A stretch of 14,568 nt of DNA. Source: Alphaproteobacteria bacterium UBA998. Its GTDB lineage: Bacteria > Pseudomonadota > Alphaproteobacteria > Rickettsiales > UBA998. Positions within the stretch are counted from its first letter, which is position 1. Every line of letters starts with the position of its first letter. The stretch covers positions 507 through 15,074 of the forward strand of contig DBAY01000051.1 of assembly GCA_002291925.1 (NCBI GenBank), given 5' to 3'. The notes beneath the pieces were generated by a model. It was not told where the DNA came from, did not search any database, and saw nothing but the letters and a program-made list of their open reading frames with translations. This document shows, piece by piece, positions 7,282 through 12,957 of this stretch. A program made the position numbers and the translations under genes.

Positions 7282-7308
7282 GGGGTTATGCATGTAATGC
7301 ATCACCCC
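7282..7308. promoter_or_regulatory. 27-base palindrome upstream of asd, possible operator
   Basis: GGGGTTATGCAT and ATGCATCACCCC are inverted repeats with one mismatch around a three-base centre GTA. ATGCAT is itself palindromic, so the core is also a direct repeat. It lies 22 bases upstream of the asd ATG and 31 bases past the end of the preceding gene. The minus-strand bases after it are not a T-run, so operator or mRNA hairpin fits better than terminator. Confidence 0.5.
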
Positions 7309-7338
7309 GCAAAAGGCAAATGCTAACGATTGAAATGC

Positions 7339-8358
7339 CTAGCGTTGCGGCTGGCTGCTTTCACCGGAATTCATCAAGCGATTCAACGCATACCCACTCG
7401 CCAGCGCACCGGCGGCGCCAAGGCCCACCATCTTCACCCAGCGACCGCCGCCTTTGCTGGCAGATTCAACAGCTTTAGCTGCAAGGCTTTCGCCTCGCTC
7501 AATTATTTTCAGTTCTGGATGGTGAACTGCGGTGGCGCGTGCGGTTGCATCCAGCCACGCGTTGTGTGCAGGTTGAACCATACGCTCATACAAGGCGCCA
7601 CGAAATTCATTGGCTTGGGCTTCAGACAGCTTCCGCCAACCCTGCATTGAAGAAAGTTCTTTTGCCAAGGCTTCGTTGGCTGTCTTTAAACGTCTGTAGG
7701 ACTCTGCAACGGCTGCCTCGGCTTCGTGTTTCGGTTTTAGTTTGGCGATTTTGTCCAGAAGTTCGGCACGTGATTCCGGAGAGCTGACATTATTTAACGC
7801 GCGTTCATGACGTTTGAGCTCGTCAGCAACACTGGATACAATGCCATTTTTAGAATTATCTGCTATAGTAGCAAAAGTACGCTCAGCGTTTTCGATCACT
7901 TGAGGAGTCGACGAATTAATGTACTTCATAACTGCCTTCTGGCGAGGCAGGCCGGTTCTGATGTGAACAGCGGGCTTACCAGCTTCCAGATTTGCCTCGG
8001 TAACATCAATACCGCCATTAAACTTTCGAACCGCTTCACCTATCTGCCGCCGAGACGGTTTCTGCCCTTCAGGCAATTTTAATATTTTGATTTGATTATC
8101 AACGAATTCTTTTTTCGCAGCATAAAGTGCTTTGCGGCGTTCGAAATCTGCGGTGGACGTAAATGCCTCATGGACAAACGCCCGCGGAGTCGCTTTCGCA
8201 TTTTTTTCAACGGACGTTTCTAAGGAGGCAGGCTTCACCCGTTCAGCCCATTTCTTGCCAGCATATGCGCCCGCGCCACCGCCGAGGGCTGCGCCCACTA
8301 GGCCCGGCAAAGGCGATCCACCTTGGGTTTGCGCAACGGTTTCCTGCTCCTGCGGCAT
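7339..8358 (-). CDS. Hypothetical protein with glycine-rich membrane-like ends, 339 residues
   Basis: I do not recognise this protein. Residues 16-34 (GLVGAALGGGAGAYAG core) form a glycine-zipper-like hydrophobic segment near the N-terminus. Residues 307-326 (WVKMVGLGAAGALASGYA) form a second near the C-terminus. Between them lie about 270 mostly charged, helix-favouring residues; 150-240 (AERTFATIADN, DELKRHERAL, LDKIAKLKPKHEAEAA, ESYRRLKTANEALAKEL) could form coiled coil. No signal-peptidase site is evident. The start at 8358 has a strong ribosome site (AAAAGGAG, plus-strand 8365-8372) and a consensus -10 box upstream. Base composition is visibly more AT-rich than leuB and asd on either side, suggesting later insertion. 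It could be a membrane-anchored scaffold or an exported accessory protein; that is only a guess. Confidence 0.75.
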   Translation of the reverse strand: MPQEQETVAQTQGGSPLPGLVGAALGGGAGAYAGKKWAERVKPASLETSVEKNAKATPRAFVHEAFTSTADFERRKALYAAKKEFVDNQIKILKLPEGQKPSRRQIGEAVRKFNGGIDVTEANLEAGKPAVHIRTGLPRQKAVMKYINSSTPQVIENAERTFATIADNSKNGIVSSVADELKRHERALNNVSSPESRAELLDKIAKLKPKHEAEAAVAESYRRLKTANEALAKELSSMQGWRKLSEAQANEFRGALYERMVQPAHNAWLDATARATAVHHPELKIIERGESLAAKAVESASKGGGRWVKMVGLGAAGALASGYALNRLMNSGESSQPQR

Positions 8359-8384
8359 AAAAAACTCCTTTTCTTCCGATTTTA

Positions 8385-8390
8385 ATTATA
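8385..8390 (-). promoter_or_regulatory. -10 box for the 339-residue gene
   Basis: On the minus strand this is a perfect TATAAT, within an AT-rich stretch 27 bases upstream of the start codon. The best -35 candidate TTCACA (plus-strand 8411-8416) is 20 bases away, longer than ideal, so the -35 assignment is uncertain. The gene probably has its own promoter and is not read only from leuB. Confidence 0.5.
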
Positions 8391-8465
8391 ACGCATGTGG
8401 CGTGGAAGAATGTGAAGTTTTTATGAAAAAGGCTTTATGGCAAGAAATCTAAGGCTCTGACGAAT

Positions 8466-8915
8466 CTACTTCTTCAACCCGCTACACACATCCTGCGGAA
8501 TCTGGCCGTCGGCGAGCTGGCGGATCATGGGGAGGTAGCGGCCGAGGGTTTGCTGCACATTGGCGTCCTGCAGATAGGGCTTGAGCTGGCGGCCGCAGCT
8601 CCAGGCGGCTTCACCCTCGATGGTGCCGCCGTAGAGGACGGCCACTTGCCGGGCTTCCGCGGGGCGGCCCGCCTTGCAATGGGCGATGATTTCCTGGTTC
8701 ATCCGCTTCGCCTCGTCGGTGACGCGCTGCATGCCGTCCTGCCCCAATTTGTCGGTGACGCAGGTGCTGAACTGGGTGGTGGCCTGCACAATCGGCCCCA
8801 TCAGCTGCTGCATGGCCTGCTTCTGCTGCTCGGTCATGCCGGGGACGTTGAAGTTGATGCCCTGCGATAAGGCAGGGGCGGCGAGGAGGGAAAGGAGGAG
8901 AAAAGCGCGTTTCAT
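8466..8915 (-). CDS. Small secreted periplasmic protein with four cysteines
   Basis: This 149-residue protein has a clear Sec signal peptide: MKRAF, then a leucine/alanine core and a likely cleavage after ALS at residue 17. The mature part is helix-rich, with Gln/Met repeats near 27-40 (MTEQQKQAMQQLM) and cysteines at 52, 80, 107 and 144 that could form two disulfides in the periplasm. I recognise no catalytic motif, and function is unknown. High GC third positions match the resident genome, unlike its 339-residue neighbour. AGGA lies four bases upstream of the ATG (minus strand). A short palindrome (8924-8946) occupies its 5' region and may fold in the leader mRNA. Confidence 0.8.
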   Translation of the reverse strand: MKRAFLLLSLLAAPALSQGINFNVPGMTEQQKQAMQQLMGPIVQATTQFSTCVTDKLGQDGMQRVTDEAKRMNQEIIAHCKAGRPAEARQVAVLYGGTIEGEAAWSCGRQLKPYLQDANVQQTLGRYLPMIRQLADGQIPQDVCSGLKK

Positions 8916-8923
8916 AGTGTCCT

Positions 8924-8946
8924 GTCATTCCCGCGCAGGCGGGAAT
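8924..8946. repeat. Short palindrome, family D (GTCATTCCCGC...GCGGGAAT)
   Basis: ATTCCCGC (8927-8934) and GCGGGAAT (8939-8946) pair over eight bases around GCAG. The sequence is a widespread type of dispersed intergenic hairpin. It begins nine bases upstream of the start of the secreted-protein gene, next to its ribosome site, so if transcribed it could affect translation. Confidence 0.7.
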
Positions 8947-9000
8947 CTAGAGGTTATCGGGTGAGGTTCCCGCTTTCATGGCAACAATGACGTTTATTAT

Positions 9001-9102
9001 ATTCCAGCCAAATTGTGAATGTCATGCTGAACTCGTTTCAGCATCTTTAGGAACAGGCCCTGAAACGAGTTCAGGGCGACAATTAAAAGCCTTCGCTGGA
9101 AT
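9001..9102. repeat. Nested inverted repeats between leuB and the secreted-protein gene
   Basis: CTGAACTCGTTTCAG (9027-9041) and CTGAAACGAGTTCAG (9060-9074) are a perfect 15-bp inverted repeat with an 18-base loop, within a GTCATGC...GGGCGAC-bounded unit (9021-9080). Outside it, ATTCCAGC (9001-9008) and GCTGGAAT (9095-9102) form a second inverted pair. It follows leuB on the minus strand and may end its transcript, though no T-run follows the stem. Confidence 0.75.
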
Positions 9103-9127
9103 GGCATAAGAATTAAGCGCGTTTGTT

Positions 9128-10252
9128 TTACGCCGCAATCCCATATTGCGGCGCGAAACGATCCAGCGCGGCGATGACGGCGGCGCCCATCTCGGTGGTG
9201 GAGACCAACTTCGCGCCCGGCGCCATGATGTCGCCCGTGCGGGTGCCTTCGGCCAGCACCTGCGCCACGGCGTATTCCAGCAGGTCGGCCTCGCGGCCCA
9301 TGTCGAAGGAATAGCGCAGCATCATCGCCACGGAAAGGATGGTAGCCAGCGGGTTGGCCTTGTTCTGGCCCATGATGTCCGGCGCGGAGCCGTGCACCGG
9401 CTCGTAAAGGGCCGGGCGGGAGCCATCGGCGCGTGCTTCACCCAGCGAGGCGGAGGGCAGCATGCCGAGCGAGCCGGTGAGCATCGCCGCGCAATCGGAG
9501 AGGATGTCGCCAAAGATGTTGCCAGTGACCATCACGTCGAACTGCTTGGGGTTGCGCACCAGCTGCATGGCGGCGTTATCAACATACATGTGCGAGAGTG
9601 CCACGTCCTTGTATTCTGCGTCACTGAGCTTCTGCATTTCTTCGCGCCACATTTCGGTGGTCTCCAGCACGTTGGCCTTGTCAACGGAGCAGAGTTTCTT
9701 GTTCCGCTTACGGGCGAGTTCAAACGCGACCTTGCCGATACGCCTCACTTCCCAATCATGATAAATCATCGTGTTGCGCCCTACGCGCACGCCATTTTCC
9801 ACTGTGACACCGCGCGGTTCACCGAAATACACGTCGCCGGTCAGCTCCCGTACGATCATAATATCCAAGCCCGCAATGACGTCGCGCTTCAGCGTCGAAG
9901 CCTCGGCCAGCGCATCGAAGCACAGGGCGGGTCGCAGATTGGCGAACAGGCCGAGTTCCTTGCGGATGCCAAGCAAGCCGCGCTCCGGGCGCACCGCGTA
10001 CTCCAGCGGCTCCCATTTCGGGCCGCCGACGGCGCCGAGCAGGATGGCATCCGCCTTCTGCGCCTTCTCCAGCGTTTCGGCGGGCAGGGGGGTGCCGGTG
10101 GCATCATAGGCCGCGCCGCCGATGAGGGCGTGCTCGGTCTTGAATTGCACGCGGCTGTACGTGTTGAACCAGCCGAGGATTTTGACGGCTTCGCCTACCA
10201 CTTCCGGCCCAATGCCGTCGCCGGGGAGGAGGAGGATGGTTTTCGTGGTCAT
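9128..10252 (-). CDS. leuB: 3-isopropylmalate dehydrogenase
   Basis: This cytoplasmic enzyme performs the third step of leucine synthesis, oxidative decarboxylation of 3-isopropylmalate with NAD+. It is 374 residues, slightly above the usual length. Motifs in order are PGDGIGPE (10-17), substrate arginines Arg97, Arg107 and Arg135, Tyr142 (RELTGDVYFGEPR, 135-147), Lys192 (DKANVLE), the metal-binding acids Asp225, Asp249 and Asp253 (YVDNA; GDILSD), and the cofactor-binding HGSAPDIMGQNKANP (287-301). All catalytic residues are present. The ATG at 10252 has GAGAGG five bases upstream. It is separated from leuD by a divergently oriented gene, so it must use its own promoter, probably in the 10253-10390 gap it shares with that gene. 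Confidence 0.97.
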   Translation of the reverse strand: MTTKTILLLPGDGIGPEVVGEAVKILGWFNTYSRVQFKTEHALIGGAAYDATGTPLPAETLEKAQKADAILLGAVGGPKWEPLEYAVRPERGLLGIRKELGLFANLRPALCFDALAEASTLKRDVIAGLDIMIVRELTGDVYFGEPRGVTVENGVRVGRNTMIYHDWEVRRIGKVAFELARKRNKKLCSVDKANVLETTEMWREEMQKLSDAEYKDVALSHMYVDNAAMQLVRNPKQFDVMVTGNIFGDILSDCAAMLTGSLGMLPSASLGEARADGSRPALYEPVHGSAPDIMGQNKANPLATILSVAMMLRYSFDMGREADLLEYAVAQVLAEGTRTGDIMAPGAKLVSTTEMGAAVIAALDRFAPQYGIAA

Positions 10253-10337
10253 GAACGCCTCTCGGAAATCAGGGAATATGCCGCGTTCATTACACGAATC
10301 AGCCTTTTTTCAACAGCGGAAAAAGCTTAACTGAATC

Positions 10338-10369
10338 TTAACACGCAAAAACAGCGCCCTCATTATAGT
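10338..10369 (+). promoter_or_regulatory. Promoter region between leuB and the OPR-RAP-like gene, -10 on both strands
   Basis: On the plus strand TTAACA (10338-10343) is followed after 17 bases by CATTAT (10361-10366), or after 20 by TATAGT (10364-10369). On the minus strand the same bases read TATAAT (10367 down to 10362), a perfect -10, but without a clear -35. Divergent transcription of both genes from one site is possible. The plus-strand gene has AAAGG seven bases before its ATG. Confidence 0.35.
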
Positions 10370-10390
10370 ACCGCTAAAAAAGGTCACGTG

Positions 10391-11560
10391 ATGGCTCAAG
10401 CGCTAAGGCAACACAAAAGAAAGCCCGGAAATCAGCAGGTTCTGCTTTCACTCGCTGAGGGGTTGAACCGCCTGCAGCAGGCACTGGACTCAAATGCACC
10501 CTTGTCCGCGCGTTTGCGCGCATTCAGCCAGTGCACGGCGGCCTTTGCTCCCCAAATGGCGACCTTGGACAAGGAAACCCGCATTCGACTGGAAGGCCTG
10601 ATGGATGCCTTCGACGCGTCAACCGCGGCGGAGCTGGAAAAAATTGAAGATGCCGACCTGATTGCCGCGCTCAATAACCATTGGAAACTGCGCCTGCAGC
10701 CGAGTCTCGAGTGGACACAGGCATGGTACCGTACTTCACAGAAGCGCATGGCATCGTTTGATACCAAAGCCTTCGCGACTGCCTTGTATTCACTTTCCAT
10801 GTTGAGGATGCAGCCGCCTGAGGCGTGGATGAAACGCTGGCTGTCCCATACCCAACCCATGCTCGCGACCTGCGAGCAGCCATTTTGTAACATTGCCTAC
10901 GCGCTTGCCGGGCAATTGCTGGAAGGGACGATGATACCTGCCGCTTATCGGCAGGCTTTGGGCAAGGAACTGGCTCATCGCTCCACCAATCAGCCAGGCC
11001 CTATCGGCCAGTATCACGCAGCGGTGACGCTGCTGGAGCTGCCCCAGCCAGACTGGCTACGCGATGCGAAGCCGATTTTATCCGAAACCTATAGGCCGAC
11101 GCGACGTCAGAGTTCGCTGGAATCAGAATTCCGTGAGCATATCCGTCCATATCTTGAGCAATGCAAGGATTGCGTGGAACCGCGCTGGGAAAAATGGTCC
11201 AGCTTCACTTACAGCCCGCTGGATCTCGCCTTGTATCACAAGCCCGGGAAGGCCGGTGGACGCCAGGCGAATCTGTATGTGCAGTTAGATGGCGTCGGTC
11301 ATTTCGTGAAGGACGCTGTCGGCGTGCTGATGCTGGACGGCAAAAGCAGCATTCAGAGCGCTGTTTTGAAAAAACATCTCGGGCCGCATGAAAGACTCAT
11401 GCGTGTCAGCGGACGTGATTTTGCCGGTAATCCGGAGCGCACAGTCCAAGAGGTCATGGCCACGCTGACGGAGTTAGCCCAGCACGCACCACAGTCAGCC
11501 CAAGTCAGTGATGTCGCTTATCAAGGCACGCCGCGCACCGCTGTCAGACGGCGCGGTTAA
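10391..11560 (+). CDS. OPR-repeat / RAP-domain-like protein, putative RNA binding
   Basis: This 389-residue soluble protein has no signal peptide. Residues 67-222 show tandem helical units of about 38 residues: Trp108, Trp146, Tyr186 and Trp222 recur at steps of 38, 40 and 36, each just after a Pro (LQPSLEW, QPPEAW, MIPAAY, PQPDW), and SFDTKAFATALYSLSMLRMQ (122-141) matches the FSPQ.LANtLWALA.L pattern of octotricopeptide repeats. The C-terminus resembles a RAP domain: SPLDLALY (275-282), LYVQLDGVGHF (295-305), LMLDGKSSIQSAVLKKHL (313-330), then MRVSGRDF (337-344). In organelles OPR-RAP and FASTK proteins bind and process specific RNAs; the bacterial role is unknown. The ATG at 10391 fits the AAAGG site better than the adjoining GTG at 10388. 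It is the only plus-strand gene in the leu region and ends six bases from the leuD stop. Confidence 0.65.
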   Translation: MAQALRQHKRKPGNQQVLLSLAEGLNRLQQALDSNAPLSARLRAFSQCTAAFAPQMATLDKETRIRLEGLMDAFDASTAAELEKIEDADLIAALNNHWKLRLQPSLEWTQAWYRTSQKRMASFDTKAFATALYSLSMLRMQPPEAWMKRWLSHTQPMLATCEQPFCNIAYALAGQLLEGTMIPAAYRQALGKELAHRSTNQPGPIGQYHAAVTLLELPQPDWLRDAKPILSETYRPTRRQSSLESEFREHIRPYLEQCKDCVEPRWEKWSSFTYSPLDLALYHKPGKAGGRQANLYVQLDGVGHFVKDAVGVLMLDGKSSIQSAVLKKHLGPHERLMRVSGRDFAGNPERTVQEVMATLTELAQHAPQSAQVSDVAYQGTPRTAVRRRG

Positions 11561-11566
11561 GCGAGC

Positions 11567-12175
11567 TCAGGCTGCGCCGTACAGCCACGGCGCCGACTGG
11601 CGCTGGGCCTGCTCGAAGCTGGCGATTTGTGGAGTTTTCTGCTGGGTGAGGCCGATATCGTCGAGGCCGTTCAGCAGGCAATGCTTGCGGAACGCATCCA
11701 CCTCGAAGCGAAACGCGTGATTGCCCGCGGTGACGTTCTGCTTCTCAAGGTCCACCGTGATGGGCTGCTCCGCCTCGGCAGCCTGCGTCAGCGCATCGAC
11801 CTGCGCCTGCGGCAGGGCGACGGGCAGGATGCCGTTTTTGAAGCAGTTATTGTAGAAAATATCGGCGAAACTCGGCGCGATGACGCAGCGGATGCCGAAA
11901 TCCAGCAGCGCCCACGGCGCATGCTCACGGCTGGAGCCGCAGCCGAAATTGTCGCCGGAAACCAGAATCTCCGCCTTATCGTAGGGCGCGTTGTGCAGCA
12001 CGAAATCATCGATGCGCTTGCCGTTAACGTCATAGCGCATCTCGTAGAACAGGCCCTCGCGCAGGCCCGTGCGCTGGATGGTCTTCAGGAACTGCTTGGG
12101 GATGATCATGTCGGTATCGACATTCTGCAAAGGCAGCGGTGCCGCGATGGCGGTAAGTGTGATGAAGGGTTTCAT
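11567..12175 (-). CDS. leuD: 3-isopropylmalate dehydratase small subunit
   Basis: This is the small (swivel-domain) subunit that pairs with LeuC to isomerise 2- to 3-isopropylmalate in leucine synthesis. It is 202 residues, the normal size. NVDTDMIIPKQFL (18-30) and NFGCGSSREHAPWAL (76-90) are the diagnostic substrate-binding motifs. The ATG lies four bases after the stop of the small lipoprotein gene, with only a weak AAGAG ribosome site, so it probably depends on coupling to upstream translation. It is separated from leuC by about 0.8 kb holding two unrelated genes in the same operon. Its stop is six bases from that of the convergent OPR-RAP-like gene, leaving no room for a terminator between them. 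Confidence 0.97.
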   Translation of the reverse strand: MKPFITLTAIAAPLPLQNVDTDMIIPKQFLKTIQRTGLREGLFYEMRYDVNGKRIDDFVLHNAPYDKAEILVSGDNFGCGSSREHAPWALLDFGIRCVIAPSFADIFYNNCFKNGILPVALPQAQVDALTQAAEAEQPITVDLEKQNVTAGNHAFRFEVDAFRKHCLLNGLDDIGLTQQKTPQIASFEQAQRQSAPWLYGAA

Positions 12176-12179
12176 GAAA

Positions 12180-12350
12180 TTACTCTTGCGGTTTCTGTTT
12201 TTCAGGGATGTTCAGCCGTTCAAAGTATCCGTCATTGCGCAGGTCAATCGGCGTCTGATAGCCGCTCTGCGGCTGGGGCAGAGTGGTGCGTTCCTCGCGC
12301 GTGCAGGCGGCAAGCGCCATCAGGGCAAGCAGGGGAATCAGCGTACGCAT
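12180..12350 (-). CDS. Tiny lipoprotein, 56 residues
   Basis: The start MRTLIPLLALMALAAC gives a signal peptide with the lipobox LAAC and lipidated Cys16; the mature peptide would be about 41 residues, polar and Pro/Gln-rich. The ATG at 12350 overlaps the upstream TAA by one base (TAATG) and has AAAGGAG about eight bases before it, which fixes this start over in-frame upstream codons. The stop is four bases before leuD. The mature peptide has no aromatic or cysteine-rich motif I recognise, and function is unknown. Small lipoproteins of this type are common downstream passengers in proteobacterial operons; the position between leuC and leuD is unusual. A resemblance to the short LptM-type lipoproteins is possible but not demonstrable here. 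Confidence 0.75.
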   Translation of the reverse strand: MRTLIPLLALMALAACTREERTTLPQPQSGYQTPIDLRNDGYFERLNIPEKQKPQE

Positions 12351-12955
12351 TATTCGCACTCCTTTAGTTTCCAGATATCCGTGCCGGTGATGACGGCGAT
12401 GTTGCGGCGGATTTTCTCTTCCGGCCAGTCCCACCATTTCACCTCGAGCAGCATCTGAATGGTTTCCTCGTCAAAACGATATTTCACGATGCGCACCGGG
12501 TTGCCGACCGCGATGGCGTAAGGCGGGATGTCCTTCGTCACCACCGCCTTGGTGCCGATGACCGCACCGTGCCCGATGGTGACACCGGAGAGAATCACCG
12601 CGTCCAGACCCACCCATACATCATGGCCGATATGCACATCACCCTTGGCGAAAGGGCACTTGCCCTGCGCTCCTGGCCATAAATCCTTCAAGGACTGAAA
12701 GGGATAGCTGGAGACCGTATCGATCGGATGATTCCCGCTGATGAGAATCTGCACCCCCGGGGAAAAAGAGCAGAATTTGCCGATGGTGACGCGCTCTCTA
12801 CCGATCAGCCAGCGAATCTGAGGAGTGCCATAGGAGTAATCCCCAATGGTAACGTTGGGATGCTGAATCTGGTCCTTCATATAGCGGAAATTCGGCACGG
12901 CCTTGGAGACCGATCCCATATTCACCGGCGTAAAGATGCCCCCCGGCTCTGACAT
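12350..12955 (-). CDS. CatB-like hexapeptide-repeat O-acetyltransferase (XAT family)
   Basis: This is a cytoplasmic acyl-CoA-dependent acetyltransferase with a left-handed beta-helix, probably trimeric. HPNVTIGDYSYG (32-43), GKFCSFSPGVQILISGNH (59-76) with the likely catalytic His76, then SSYPF (82-86), GHDVWVG (110-116), hexapeptide turns (SGVTIGHGAVIGTKAVVT, 123-140) and GNPVRIVKYRF (151-161) follow the order seen in chloramphenicol/xenobiotic acetyltransferases, as does LLEVKWWDWPEEKI near 169-182. Related enzymes also modify sugars, so drug resistance should not be assumed. The chosen ATG (12955) is two bases after the leuC stop. Met13 (12919) is an alternative start that gives a length closer to CatB; both ribosome sites are weak. 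It is co-transcribed with leuC, the lipoprotein gene and leuD. Confidence 0.87.
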   Translation of the reverse strand: MSEPGGIFTPVNMGSVSKAVPNFRYMKDQIQHPNVTIGDYSYGTPQIRWLIGRERVTIGKFCSFSPGVQILISGNHPIDTVSSYPFQSLKDLWPGAQGKCPFAKGDVHIGHDVWVGLDAVILSGVTIGHGAVIGTKAVVTKDIPPYAIAVGNPVRIVKYRFDEETIQMLLEVKWWDWPEEKIRRNIAVITGTDIWKLKECE

Positions 12956-12957
12956 GG

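Noticed and set aside
7261..7305. An upstream start for asd adding 15 residues
   Set aside because: The extension has no homologue-like sequence, would include the palindrome at 7282-7308, and the start at 7260 has a proper ribosome site.
9146..10330. A 394-codon plus-strand frame opposite leuB
   Set aside because: leuB has all catalytic residues; the opposing frame is low-complexity His/Arg/Gly sequence without a plausible start region.
12351..12437. A longer 85-codon version of the small lipoprotein
   Set aside because: The extra N-terminus lies within the acetyltransferase gene and would block the signal peptide; the start at 12350 has AAAGGAG and an intact lipobox.
12350..12955. Calling the acetyltransferase a chloramphenicol resistance gene
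   Set aside because: The CatB-like fold is shared by many sugar and small-molecule acetyltransferases, and biosynthetic operon context does not support a resistance role.
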